In this document: piece after piece, positions 52,081-61,036 of the stretch
Numbering within the stretch: position 1 is the first letter of the stretch
How the letters are laid out: each line of letters starts with the position of its first letter
Assembly: GCA_019244165.1 (NCBI GenBank)
Contig: JAFATA010000075.1
Location: forward strand, 1 to 64,000
Reading direction: 5' to 3'
Origin: Pseudonocardiales bacterium
GTDB taxonomy: Bacteria > Actinomycetota > Actinomycetes > Mycobacteriales > Pseudonocardiaceae
DNA length: 64,000 bases
The notes under the pieces: generated by a model
Database searches by the model: none
What the model was told of the DNA's origin: nothing
Seen by the model: only the letters and a program-made list of their open reading frames with translations
Made by a program: the position numbers and the translations under genes

Positions 52081-53382
52081 GTGGACCCGCTGACCGCGCT
52101 GTCGGCGCAGTTTGACCCGTTGCGCCCGCTGGAGGCGAACGAAACCGACCTGTACGTGGACTGGCAGGATCAGCTTGATACCGCTGATGACGTCAAGGTG
52201 CGGTTGGCCAACTCGATCGCCCGCAGCTCGGTGCCGGTCACGCGCCTGTTTACCGGGCATCGCGGTGCCGGCAAGACGACCGAGCTGAACCGGGTGCGCC
52301 AGCGTCTTCAGGACGGCGTCGGCGGTCGCCGGGTGTTCGTGTCGATGCTGTTCGCCGAGCGCTGGGTCCATCTCAATGACGTCCAGCCCGAGGATCTAGT
52401 TTACCAGATCGTTCGCCAGTTGGTTGATGACCTCACGAAGGCCGGTTTCTCGTTTGCGGAGACGAAATTCCGCACCGCGCTGGGAAGTGTGCGTGACTTC
52501 TTCAAGAGCCACGTTGCCTTGGACAAGGCCGATGTGGGGATCGACCCGGTGAAGCTCAGCCTGCGGTTCGAGGCGTTCCCGACCGCTCGCAAGGAGTTCC
52601 GCAAGCTGCTGCAAGGCCTACTGCCGACAATTTACGACCTGACCAACGACAAGATCCTGCGCCAGGCGCGAGAGTGGCTAGCGCAGCCGGAGCACGGCGG
52701 CTACGCCGACATCGCGATTATCGTTGATCAGCTTGACCGCATTCCGCGCAAGCAGCTCAACGGTTACACCAATCACGAGAACCTCTTCCTCGACCACGTG
52801 GGAGCCCTGCGGGCGTTGAACTGCGATGTGCTCTACACCATTCCGATCGAGCTGGCTTACAGTCGGGCGCATGCCCGGCTGCAGGACGCCTACGGCAGCG
52901 AGATCCTGGCACTGCCCGCGGTCCCGGTCGCCACTCGTGACGGTGGCGAGTTCCCCGCGGGCGTGGCGGCGCTGCGCGAGATCGTCCGGCGGCGCGTGGA
53001 CAAGGCGGGTGTCGCTCTCGATGAGGTGTTCGCCGAACGGGACCTGCTAGAGGACGTCTTGCGGTACTCGGGTGGGCACATTCGGGGGCTATTCGTGATG
53101 CTGCAGTCGATCCTGCACCGCGCCGCGGAGCTGCCGATTAGCCGAGCAATCACCCAGCGGGGGCTGCGGCGCGCCGCGGCGGACCTGGCCGTGCCGTTGC
53201 GCCCGCCAGACTGGGAGCTGCTGGCGTGCGTCCATGAGTCTCATGACAAGGTGGGAGAGGATCACGATGTCTGGAACGAGCTGCTGCGTGACCGGTTCGT
53301 GCTGGCCTACGAGGACGAAGACGGTCACTGGTATGACCGGAATCCGTTGCTAGGACTGCGTGGGTCGGGTAGACATCGATGA
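52081..53382 (+). CDS. P-loop NTPase (KAP/AAA-type) paired with TPR protein
   Basis: 433 residues. Walker A is FTGHRGAGKTTELNRV (about 58-73), Walker B is IAIIVDQLDRIP (about 212-223). The flanking helices resemble the KAP/STAND-like ATPases of signalling and defence systems. It overlaps the TPR gene by four bases, so the two are made together. No transmembrane segment. In STAND proteins NTPase and repeat sensor are on one chain; here they are split. A defence or signalling role is inference. Confidence 0.8.
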   Translation: MDPLTALSAQFDPLRPLEANETDLYVDWQDQLDTADDVKVRLANSIARSSVPVTRLFTGHRGAGKTTELNRVRQRLQDGVGGRRVFVSMLFAERWVHLNDVQPEDLVYQIVRQLVDDLTKAGFSFAETKFRTALGSVRDFFKSHVALDKADVGIDPVKLSLRFEAFPTARKEFRKLLQGLLPTIYDLTNDKILRQAREWLAQPEHGGYADIAIIVDQLDRIPRKQLNGYTNHENLFLDHVGALRALNCDVLYTIPIELAYSRAHARLQDAYGSEILALPAVPVATRDGGEFPAGVAALREIVRRRVDKAGVALDEVFAERDLLEDVLRYSGGHIRGLFVMLQSILHRAAELPISRAITQRGLRRAAADLAVPLRPPDWELLACVHESHDKVGEDHDVWNELLRDRFVLAYEDEDGHWYDRNPLLGLRGSGRHR

Positions 53383-55379
53383 ACGCGGCGGCCACGACAC
53401 CGGCGGAGGAGAATAGCCAGGAGCTAGCGGCACTATGCCGGATGCTGACCCGAGCCAGCGGTTTCCGGTTGGGATTCGTCGTCGCGAACCACCCGTCATT
53501 GCGTAGCCGGATTGCGCGGGACTGTGCGCGGACCTGTGGCGTGCGTCCCCGGGAGCTCACGCTCGATGGGCGTGCGCCGGAGGGGATCGTCACGCAGTTA
53601 GAGCAAGCGGTCGGCGAGGATCAGCCGACCGCGCTGTTCGTCTACGGGCTGGAATCCCTGCTCGACTTACGCCTGCGCCAGTCTCCGGCAATGGACCTGC
53701 TCAACCTCAACCGGGATTATTGCTGGCAGCGTTTCCCGTGGCCGGTCGTCTTCGTGGCGCCGCTGTTCGCCGTGCGCGAGTTCGCTCGTCAGGCTCCCGA
53801 CTTCTGGTCGGGACGAACGGGCGTGTATCGCTTCACCGGGGACCGCGACGACATCCACGAAACCCTGGCCGGACTGGGAATCGACTACGACTGGTCGTTG
53901 GAGGCTTCATCCAAGCTTGAGCGAGGTGAAATTCTCGACCACGTCCAGGCCGAACTCGCCGGCCGGTCGGATGAGGACCCTGAAATCAGGGTGGAGTTGC
54001 TGTCGTTGCTGGCCCGAGCCGCTTCCTTTGCGCACGACTGGCCAAGAGAGCAGCAGCTGCTGGCACAAGCACTCCCGATCTACCGCCACATCGGCGACCG
54101 CCACGGCGAAGCGAATACGATCAAAACGCTGGGGGACGTAGCGCTCCAGCAGGACCGCTACCAGGAGGCCACGGAGCACTACGAGCAGACACTCCCAATC
54201 TACCGCCAGAGCGGCGACCGGCGCGGCGAAGCATATGCGATCAAAGCGCTCGGGGACGTAGCACTGCGGCAGTCCCGCTTCCAGGAGGCCACGGAGCACT
54301 ACGAGCAGGCACTCCCAATCTACCGCCAGAGCGGCGACCGGCGCGGCGAAGCATATGCGATCCAGGCCCTGGGGGACGTAGCACTGCGGCAGGCCCGCTA
54401 TACGCAGGCTACCGAGCACTACGAGCAGGCACTCCCAATCTACCGCCACATCGGCGACCGCCACAGCGAAGCGAATACGATCAAAACGCTGGGGGACGTA
54501 GCACTGCAGCAGTCCCGCTACCAGGAGGCCACGGAGCACTACGAGCAGGCACTACGGATCTACCGCCAGATCAGCGCCCGGCGCGGCGAAGCATATGCGA
54601 TCCAGGCCCTGGGGGACGTAGCACTGCGGCAGGCCCGCTATGCACAGGCCACAGAGCACTACGAGCAGGCACTGCCGATCTACCGCCAGATCGGCGCCCG
54701 CCACAGCGAAGCAAACACGATCAAGGCACTGGGAGACGCGGCGCGGATGCAGGCCCGCTATGCACAGGCCACGGAGCACTACGAGCAGGCACTACGGATC
54801 TACCGCCAGATCGGCGCCCGGCGCGGCGAAGCAAACACGATCAAAGCGCTGGGGGACGTAGCACTGCGACAGAACCGCTACCAAGAGGCCACCGAGCACT
54901 ACGAGCAGGCACTCCCGATCTACCGCCAGATCGGCGCCCGGCACGGCGAAGCTAATGTGATCCAAGGACTGGGTGACGTGGCGCTGAAACAGTCCCGTTA
55001 CGACGAAGCCGCTGGGCAGTATGACCAATCGCTGCCGGTCTACCGCCAGATCGGCGACCGGCTCGGCGAAGCGAACGCGATCAAGGCCCTGGGTGACGTG
55101 GCGCTGGCGCAGGCCCGCTATGCGGAGGCCGCTAAGCACTACCAGCAGGCACTGCCGATCTACCGCCAGATCGGCGACCGGCTCGGCGAAGCGAACGCCC
55201 TAGTTTCGCGCGCCCGGCTAGCAATCGCCACGGGTAAGCGCGCGGACGCCGTTTCGGAGATGGCCGAGGCGATCCACATTTACACCGCCATCGGCCTCAC
55301 CAAGCGGGCCGAAACGCTCCAGTCCGAAGTAGCTACCTGGGAGACCACCGGTGCTGAGATGTCGGACTACAGTGAGTGA
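53379..55379 (+). CDS. TPR-repeat protein with near-identical 40-residue repeats
   Basis: 666 residues. The N-terminal ~220 residues form a degenerate NTPase-like domain with no clear P-loop (LGFVVANHPSLRSRIARDCA). From about residue 231 there are nine full 40-residue TPR units plus part of a tenth, each around ATEHYEQALPIYRQIGDR and ALGDVALRQARY. A last unusual unit ends in MAEAIHIYTAIGLTKRAETL. Repeat identity at DNA level is high, indicating recent expansion or homogenisation. It likely binds a protein or peptide ligand and controls the coupled NTPase. Confidence 0.85.
   Translation: MNAAATTPAEENSQELAALCRMLTRASGFRLGFVVANHPSLRSRIARDCARTCGVRPRELTLDGRAPEGIVTQLEQAVGEDQPTALFVYGLESLLDLRLRQSPAMDLLNLNRDYCWQRFPWPVVFVAPLFAVREFARQAPDFWSGRTGVYRFTGDRDDIHETLAGLGIDYDWSLEASSKLERGEILDHVQAELAGRSDEDPEIRVELLSLLARAASFAHDWPREQQLLAQALPIYRHIGDRHGEANTIKTLGDVALQQDRYQEATEHYEQTLPIYRQSGDRRGEAYAIKALGDVALRQSRFQEATEHYEQALPIYRQSGDRRGEAYAIQALGDVALRQARYTQATEHYEQALPIYRHIGDRHSEANTIKTLGDVALQQSRYQEATEHYEQALRIYRQISARRGEAYAIQALGDVALRQARYAQATEHYEQALPIYRQIGARHSEANTIKALGDAARMQARYAQATEHYEQALRIYRQIGARRGEANTIKALGDVALRQNRYQEATEHYEQALPIYRQIGARHGEANVIQGLGDVALKQSRYDEAAGQYDQSLPVYRQIGDRLGEANAIKALGDVALAQARYAEAAKHYQQALPIYRQIGDRLGEANALVSRARLAIATGKRADAVSEMAEAIHIYTAIGLTKRAETLQSEVATWETTGAEMSDYSE
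54071..55190 (+). repeat. 120-bp coding tandem repeat array (TPR)
   Basis: The period is exactly 120 bases, with units starting at 54071 and every 120 bases to 55151. Neighbouring units 54181-54240 and 54301-54360 differ at one base in 60. Units at 54071 and 54431 share more with each other than with the two between, and 54361-54400 matches 54601-54640, showing mosaic copying. Slippage or recombination would change the TPR count in frame. Confidence 0.95.
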
Positions 55380-55606
55380 CAGACGGTGAGGTAGGAGCGT
55401 GGGTAGTGTTTCCCCGTGTCAACGCTGCACACGCCCGGCACCCGTCGTGGAACAGCCACCTTGATACCTTGCGCCGGGCTGGCGTACACCTTGTTTACGG
55501 CGATGACGTGTGGCCGCTCCACGAGCCGCGCAGCGCACCAGGACGTGAATTGCCCTGGTCAGCCGTTCTCGACGTGGTGAACGCGGCCGTTCCCGTCGCG
55601 CGCTAA
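55376..55606 (+). pseudogene. Flavoprotein C-terminal stub
   Basis: 76 residues from GTG 55376, overlapping the TPR stop by four bases. The part NAAHARHPSWNSHLDTLRRA then GVHLVYGDDVWPLHEP matches the C-terminal third of FMN flavoproteins such as the one at 44645-45178 (HPEFGRNLKKLTEWGV). The flavin-binding N-terminal domain is missing. It is therefore a truncated flavoprotein joined behind the TPR gene, or a gene whose front was replaced by the NTPase-TPR pair. Confidence 0.65.
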
Positions 55607-55617
55607 TAAGATCATTG

Positions 55618-55662
55618 TTTGTGTGCGTTCGGCGACAGGATGCGTCGCCGAACGCACACAAA
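55618..55662. terminator. Perfect 19-bp hairpin between convergent units
   Basis: Arms 55618-55636 and 55644-55662 are perfectly complementary around aggatgc. Flanking T- and A-runs (TTT left, AAA right) make it suitable as a bidirectional terminator for the NTPase-TPR unit and the minus-strand Pro-rich gene. It could also be a footprint of a small inverted-repeat element. Confidence 0.75.
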
Positions 55663-55737
55663 AAGCGATCAATCCTTGCCGGTAGCCAGACAATACGGAT
55701 ACCGGACGTTTTGTCCAGCCTTGGTGGTGCCTGGTAT

Positions 55738-56466
55738 TCAACCAGTGGACGGGGAATCCAGCGCTGTCCCGGACGGGAGTTCCCTTTGGGCGTCAGAATG
55801 GAATTCACGCTCTACGGCGCTTCGCTGCCCCGACGTGCCCGACGACCTGTGGGGGGTGGAACTGGTTTGGTGGAGCTGGTCACCATTCGATGGCTCGTTG
55901 ACAACGCTGGTGGATGTGTTGGATTTGGTCGGGGAGTGGGCTTTGACGGTCGGACTGGTTCCCGAGGTACCAGTAGTGGTGCTACCGGTTGTGCCGGATT
56001 CGGTTGCGGTTTGGTCGAGCTCCGGCGGGCCCCCCTTGGTGGATAGGTGAGTCGCGGAGTCGGCGGGAGCAGCAGTCTCAGGTGCCGGTGTTACGGCGTG
56101 GCTCGGGGCTAGTGGGGGTAGCGGGGCCGGGAGGGCTCGTGGCTGAGGGCGTGCTGACGGCAGCGGTTTCTGGGGCGCCGGGGTTACTTTAGGCTTTACT
56201 TTAGGCGCCGGGGTTACTCGGGGTGCAGGAACTGCTGGGGACACCACAGGGGGCGCCGGTACGTTGGCCGGAACCGGAATAGGCATGCTCGCCTTTGGTG
56301 GAGCGCCTGCCGCGGGCACTGTCACCAGAGAGGTCTGTCCATAGTCCACGGTCTCATCGTGGCGTTGTTGGTTTAATACCAGGGTGGTCAGTACACCGAC
56401 GGCCATTGCGGCGGTCGCCAGAAAGGCCAGCATGGTTCGATTCGAACGTATCCAGTGGACGTCCAT
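55738..56466 (-). CDS. Membrane-anchored Pro/Thr/Ser-rich surface protein
   Basis: 242 residues. A basic start and one membrane helix (MLAFLATAAMAVGVLTTLVL) are followed by an exported Pro/Ala/Lys-rich section (PKVKPKVTPAPQKPLPSARP) and a Ser/Thr/Gly-rich tail. There is no recognised domain. It may span the cell wall. The low-complexity composition is normal for such proteins and not in itself a sign of transfer. Confidence 0.6.
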   Translation of the reverse strand: MDVHWIRSNRTMLAFLATAAMAVGVLTTLVLNQQRHDETVDYGQTSLVTVPAAGAPPKASMPIPVPANVPAPPVVSPAVPAPRVTPAPKVKPKVTPAPQKPLPSARPQPRALPAPLPPLAPSHAVTPAPETAAPADSATHLSTKGGPPELDQTATESGTTGSTTTGTSGTSPTVKAHSPTKSNTSTSVVNEPSNGDQLHQTSSTPHRSSGTSGQRSAVEREFHSDAQRELPSGTALDSPSTG

Positions 56467-56732
56467 TAAGGCCCCCTCGACTCGACCCCACAGGAATCAA
56501 ACCGGATTTGCGCACGCGAGAGAAATCGCAAAATCAGGTAGTGACAGGCTCAGCAGAACTCGTGGACGGCGGGAACGCGGGACGCTGCGACGTAAGGCTT
56601 GAACCCCCCCAATAGTACCAGCCCCGACCAGGTGCCAGGGTAAGTCGCCTTTCAGTGCGGGTCAAGAGCTGGACGCCAGATGCTAGGACGTGCCTCGTAG
56701 ATCTCGTCGTCTGCGATCGACTCTCCTGCTGC

Positions 56733-56963
56733 CTCGAGGGCAACTACGCGCCGGTGTGGCGGGAGCACACGATCACCCAGTTGGCTGTCCCCGGCAGCAT
56801 CCCGGCCCATCTCGACGGGCGTTACCTCCGCAACGGTCCGAACCCGATCACCGAGTTCATCTTCATCCCCCATGCACCACAGGCCCCCGAGGACGCCGCG
56901 ATCCACCTGCCGTACCGGGTTCCCTACGGATTCTACGGCAACTGGGTACCCGCCGCATCCTGA
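56733..56963 (+). pseudogene. Carotenoid oxygenase relic with internal deletion
   Basis: The first half reads [20 protein letters not shown] and then [14 protein letters not shown], the N-terminus of the RPE65/carotenoid cleavage family. It then jumps to [18 protein letters not shown], the C-terminal end of the same family. The intervening ~350-400 residues with the iron-binding histidines are missing. A stop follows at 56963. It lacks a proper start; the front lies in sequence with no coding character. A clear remnant. Confidence 0.8.
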
Positions 56964-56985
56964 TGCGGCCCCTGCGGCGCTGTTA

Positions 56986-57756
56986 TCACGCCTGGCAAGC
57001 GAGGGCTATCCCGAGCAGCTGTGCGATCAGCAGCATTTCCTTCTGGTGCTGCTCCACCAGCTCATCCCCGTGAAGTACGTCGAGGGTCAGCAGGCCAAAA
57101 ATTTCTGTACTCGTGGCAACCGGAACGGAGATGTAGGCCCCGTAGTCAGCCGGGAACCTCAAGGAGTTTTCCGGATGGATATTCTGCCTAAATTCCGTCT
57201 GGCGGCTCTCCAGCAACTTAAAGACTTCCGCGTGGGCGGGATTAGTGCTGGAGAACGTCGTTTGCGGCCTCGAGTCACGTCCGGTGTAGACGCGACAGAC
57301 CAGCTCCCTCTCGTGGTCGTTACATTTGTACTCAAAGTAGCACGAGCGCGCTCCTTTTATACCAGGAAACTGCGCGACGTAGTTCACCACCGCCTGTTTT
57401 GCCGCCCCCTTCGCTTCCATCCGTTCGGTCTCGTCGGGTGCGGTGATAATTCGGTCAATAATGTCCGTCAGCGGCAGCAGGACAGACCTGAGGGCGAGCT
57501 GATAATTGGCAACAGCTTTCTTGGCCAGCTGCTCGGCATCTTCTCTCGCCCGCACCTCGATCCACGTTTGACGAGCCGGCAGGAGCAGTGCCACCATGGT
57601 GGCGCCAGCACCGCCAAGCTTGATTGACCAGCCAGCCCACAGCGGCCAGCTCTCGGCGGCCTCAGCCTGGAGGACGAACGCTGCGCCGGCTAACATCGCG
57701 GCGAGGACGGTGCCACCCCACCAGTGCAGCAAGCGTGGCCAGCCGCTGTTATCCAT
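56986..57756 (-). CDS. Two-TM protein with GAF-like sensor domain
   Basis: 256 residues. Two membrane helices near the N-terminus (GGTVLAAMLAGAAFVLQAEA and GAGATMVALLLPA) precede a helical linker and a GAF-type domain (VNYVAQFPGIKGARSCYFEY, YGAYISVPVATSTEIFGLLT). The GAF C-terminus is HQKEMLLIAQLLGIALA. There is no output domain, so it probably acts with another protein. The ligand is unknown. Confidence 0.7.
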   Translation of the reverse strand: MDNSGWPRLLHWWGGTVLAAMLAGAAFVLQAEAAESWPLWAGWSIKLGGAGATMVALLLPARQTWIEVRAREDAEQLAKKAVANYQLALRSVLLPLTDIIDRIITAPDETERMEAKGAAKQAVVNYVAQFPGIKGARSCYFEYKCNDHERELVCRVYTGRDSRPQTTFSSTNPAHAEVFKLLESRQTEFRQNIHPENSLRFPADYGAYISVPVATSTEIFGLLTLDVLHGDELVEQHQKEMLLIAQLLGIALACQA

Positions 57757-57937
57757 ACCGCAGAAGATAATCGATCGAGTAACGATCGTTCCTCAGTGCT
57801 TAACGATCCGCTAGAATTAAGGGCCGCGAGGACGCTGTGGGTCGCCTGAGCGAGCCGCAGGCTGGCCTGCTGCATCCAGTGGCTCCTGAGCGTTGGACCA
57901 GGTAAGATGGAGCACAGTACGCGGGAAGAGAGGGATC

Positions 57938-58183
57938 ATGGCCGGCTGGAAGTCACCCATGGTGACAGGTGAGGTGTCCAGTCAGAAGATCCCCAGCGTG
58001 GACCCCGAAACGGAGCGGGCAGCCGCCGACGTGGTCCGGGATCCCGACGCGTACTTCGAGCGCCAACGGGCGATCTGTGAGCGGGAGGCTGAAGAGTACG
58101 TAAAATGGGCGCTCGCCCGTGCCTATTCGATGCGCTCCCGCACCAGTGTGCGGACGCTGCTTTCCCGGTTGTCCCCCGGCTGA
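57938..58183 (+). CDS. Small cytoplasmic protein
   Basis: 81 residues from ATG 57938, after an AGAGAGGG-type site. A helical, charged middle section DAYFERQRAICEREAEEYVK is followed by WALARAYSMRSR. It shows no recognised domain. It stands just ahead of the phosphatase gene in the same direction, separated by seven bases, so the two are probably cotranscribed. Confidence 0.6.
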   Translation: MAGWKSPMVTGEVSSQKIPSVDPETERAAADVVRDPDAYFERQRAICEREAEEYVKWALARAYSMRSRTSVRTLLSRLSPG

Positions 58184-58190
58184 GCCACCG

Positions 58191-58925
58191 GTGGTAGTGC
58201 AGCGCAACCGGTGCCTGGAGTGGGACGGCTGCTACAACGGCCGCGATCTGGGCGGTTTGCGCACCGCCGACGGTCGCCACACCCGCTGGGGCGCCGTTGT
58301 CCGCTCGGCCGCGCCACACCTTTTTACCTCGGATGGCTGGTTGGCGTTGCAGGAGCACGGCATCCGCACCGTCATCGACCTACGGAACGACGACGAGATC
58401 CAACCCGACACCGCGCCTCGCCCGGCTGACCTGCTTATCGTCCGTCTGTCGATGGACGCCGCGCAGGACGCCGCATTCTGGGAGCGCTGGGCCACCGGTG
58501 GGCAGTTCGGCACCCCGCTGTACTACCGGCCCTTCCTGGACCGCTACCCGCATCTGATCGCCGGGGTCCTCGGCGCCATCGCCCATGCCCGCCCGGGCGG
58601 CGTCCTCGTGCACTGCGTCCAAGGGCGCGATCGCACGGGGCTGATCGCCTTAATGCTGCTGGCGCTGATCGGGGTGCCAGCCGAGGACATCGCCGCCGAC
58701 TACGTGCTGAGCACTCATGGCCTGACGCCGCTGTTTGGCCGCCTCGGGCTGGAGGATCAAGGCCCCGTGATCGAGGAGTTCCTGGCCCGCTCGGGCACCT
58801 GCGCTCGCGACATCATCCTTTCCACGCTGGCTTCGCTGGATGCCCCGGCCTACCTGCGATCCGCTGGCCTTGGCGACGACGACCTTGCCGCGCTCCGCGC
58901 CAGGCTTCTCACCCCGACGTCCTGA
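58191..58925 (+). CDS. Tyrosine/dual-specificity phosphatase (LppA/PtpB-like)
   Basis: About 244 residues. The active-site loop is VHCVQGRDRTGLIALMLL, i.e. HCxxGxxRTG, where Cys is the nucleophile and Arg binds phosphate. The N-terminus has NGRDLGGLRTADGR and RSAAPHLF, the lead motifs of bacterial protein-tyrosine phosphatases of the PtpB type. GTG at 58191 or 58197 is the likely start. Substrate may be phosphoprotein or phosphoinositide. Cytoplasmic, no signal. Confidence 0.82.
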   Translation: MVVQRNRCLEWDGCYNGRDLGGLRTADGRHTRWGAVVRSAAPHLFTSDGWLALQEHGIRTVIDLRNDDEIQPDTAPRPADLLIVRLSMDAAQDAAFWERWATGGQFGTPLYYRPFLDRYPHLIAGVLGAIAHARPGGVLVHCVQGRDRTGLIALMLLALIGVPAEDIAADYVLSTHGLTPLFGRLGLEDQGPVIEEFLARSGTCARDIILSTLASLDAPAYLRSAGLGDDDLAALRARLLTPTS

Positions 58926-58926
58926 C

Positions 58927-59493
58927 TCACGAGGTGCCGAAGGAGAAGTGCCGGTCAGCAGCGGCAGAGGCGAGCGTGACCGTCAGCGGCAGGGTGAACG
59001 ACTGGCCCGCGCACCTGCGGTCGGCATTGGCCGCCATCGTCACGCGGATGATGTACGCGCGGATGCCTCCTGGCTTGATGAAGCCCACCGGAGCGTCGAC
59101 TTCCTGGCTGGTGACGGTCCCGGCGGGGCACCCCCCGGGGGTTGCCCGCGATGTGCCCGCGCTGATCGAGGTGACCTGAACACCGTAGTCATTGGTGTTG
59201 TTGACGTAGAGCGGGAAGGCTTTCGTGGCTCCAGGGGGCAGGCTGCGGGTGTCGTTGTCCGGAGCGACGGTGAGCTCAACCGAGGTGGTCGCCCCGGTCT
59301 TACCGCCGCCGGCAGTGCCGATGAGGAACCCCACGCCGACCAGCGCCAAGGCGATGATCAGGGCGAGACCATCGAAGACGCTCAGGTTGCGTACGGCGGC
59401 GCCCCACCCGTCCGCCATAACACCGTTCTCCACAACGCCGTCCGCGACAGCGCTGTTCTCCACGGCGCTGTTCTCTACCGGGCCGTCGTCCAT
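58927..59493 (-). CDS. Membrane-anchored exported protein of unknown function
   Basis: 188 residues. A repetitive acidic N-terminus (VENSAVENSAVADGVVENGV) precedes one membrane helix (GLALIIALALVGVGFLIGTA) and a beta-rich exported domain (ELTVAPDNDTRSLPPGATKA, GCPAGTVTSQEVDAPVGFI) containing two Cys that may pair. It is convergent with the phosphatase gene, one base apart. No family recognised. Confidence 0.65.
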   Translation of the reverse strand: MDDGPVENSAVENSAVADGVVENGVMADGWGAAVRNLSVFDGLALIIALALVGVGFLIGTAGGGKTGATTSVELTVAPDNDTRSLPPGATKAFPLYVNNTNDYGVQVTSISAGTSRATPGGCPAGTVTSQEVDAPVGFIKPGGIRAYIIRVTMAANADRRCAGQSFTLPLTVTLASAAADRHFSFGTS

Positions 59494-59653
59494 GGCAAGA
59501 CTCCCTCCAAGACCCAGTCACCCACGAGCGCTGCGACTGTCCGTGGCCAGAACGCTGCGCTCTGTCAGGTCTCAGGGACAGGCTATGCGGTGCCGCCGGG
59601 GCCGGTGCCGCCCGGGTGCCGCTTGCTGGTACCGGTAGCGCCTTGATCATGGG

Positions 59654-61036
59654 TTAGAGGACCTTAAGCTCCTCGATGACCGATTCAACGGAGGATTTGG
59701 CGTCACCGAACAGCATCGCGGTGCCCGGAGAGTAGTACAGCTCGTTCTCGATGCCGGCGAAACCAGGGTTCATCGAGCGCTTGAGCACGATGACCGATTT
59801 GCTCTGGTCGACGTTGAGGATGGGCATGCCGTGGATCGGCGAGCTGGAGTCGGTGCGGGCGGCGGGGTTGGTGACGTCGTTGGCACCGATGACCAGCGCG
59901 AGGTCAGTGCGGGCGAACTCGCCGTTGATCTCGTCCATCTCCTTGAGCTGCTCGTAAGGCACGTCGGCCTCGGCGAGCAACACATTCATGTGGCCGGGCA
60001 TCCGGCCGGCCACCGGGTGGATGGCGTACTTGACCCCGACGCCCTTCTCCTCCAGCAACTTGGCCATGTCCCGCACGGCGTGCTGGGCCTGGGCCACCGC
60101 CATCCCGTACCCGGGCACCACGATGACCTGGTTGGCGTAGGCCATCTGGACTGCCGCATCGGCGGCGCTGGTCTCCCGGACGGTCCGCTCCCCGATCTCC
60201 CGACCGGCTGCGGCACCACCCCCGCCGAACCCGCCGGCGACGATCGCCGGGATGGACCGGTTCATCGCCTTGGCCATCAGGTTGGTGAGAATCGAACCCG
60301 AAGCGCCGACGATCATACCGGCGACGATCATTGCGGTGTTGCTCAGCGCCAGCCCGGCCGCCGCGGCCGACAGCCCGGTCAGCGCGTTAAGCAGCGAGAT
60401 CACCACTGGCATGTCGGCGCCGCCGATCGGCAGCACGACCAGCAACCCCACCGCCGCGGCGAACACCAGCGTCCCGATGATCAACAATTCCGAGTCGTTG
60501 CCGAGACCGATCGCGACCGCGCAGGCCAGTGCCGCCAGCACCACCAGCGCGTTGAGCAGCTGCTGGGAGTTCCCCAGGCTGATCGGTCGGCCGGGGATGA
60601 GTCCTTGCAGCTTGCCGAAGGCCACCAGGGAGCCCCAGAACGACACCGACCCGACGATCGCGCCGAACAGCGAGGCGACCATCACGTACGTGGGTTCCCC
60701 GCTGAAGGCGGCGGTGCTGTTGAACTCCACCCAGGCGATCAGCGCGACCGCACCGCCGCCGACACCGTTGAACAGCGCCACCATCTGCGGCATCGCGGTC
60801 ATCTTGACCCGCTGGGCGGCCGGCACCCCGATCGCGGTGCCCAGCGCCACGCCCAGCACGATGAGCGCCCAGTTGCCCACCCCGGGGACGATCAGGGCCG
60901 CCAGCACCGCGACACCCATTCCCACCGCCGCGATGAGGTTGCCGCGCACCGCGGTGCGCGGCCCGGTCAGACCCATCAAGCCATAGATGAGCAGCGCGAA
61001 GGCGACGATGTAGAGGGCCACAGTCGGGGTGGTCAT
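59654..61036 (-). CDS. pntB: Proton-translocating NAD(P) transhydrogenase subunit beta
   Basis: 460 residues. The N-terminal half has about nine membrane helices (LIYGLMGLTGPRTAVRGN; GGVGGGAVALIAWVEF), and the C-terminal dIII domain has VIVVPGYGMAVAQAQHAVRD and VIGANDVTNPAAR, the NADP-binding signature. It overlaps pntAb by four bases. The enzyme transfers hydride between NADH and NADP using the proton gradient and would supply NADPH, useful to biosynthesis and the serine cycle. Confidence 0.94.
   Translation of the reverse strand: MTTPTVALYIVAFALLIYGLMGLTGPRTAVRGNLIAAVGMGVAVLAALIVPGVGNWALIVLGVALGTAIGVPAAQRVKMTAMPQMVALFNGVGGGAVALIAWVEFNSTAAFSGEPTYVMVASLFGAIVGSVSFWGSLVAFGKLQGLIPGRPISLGNSQQLLNALVVLAALACAVAIGLGNDSELLIIGTLVFAAAVGLLVVLPIGGADMPVVISLLNALTGLSAAAAGLALSNTAMIVAGMIVGASGSILTNLMAKAMNRSIPAIVAGGFGGGGAAAGREIGERTVRETSAADAAVQMAYANQVIVVPGYGMAVAQAQHAVRDMAKLLEEKGVGVKYAIHPVAGRMPGHMNVLLAEADVPYEQLKEMDEINGEFARTDLALVIGANDVTNPAARTDSSSPIHGMPILNVDQSKSVIVLKRSMNPGFAGIENELYYSPGTAMLFGDAKSSVESVIEELKVL

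Noticed and set aside
54071..55190. Regular 120-bp repeats as a possible CRISPR array or satellite
   Set aside because: The repeats are in frame and encode TPR units; there are no spacers.
55615..56050. 143-residue plus-strand frames at 55.6-56.05 kb
   Set aside because: They are antisense to the Pro-rich membrane protein gene and have no protein features.
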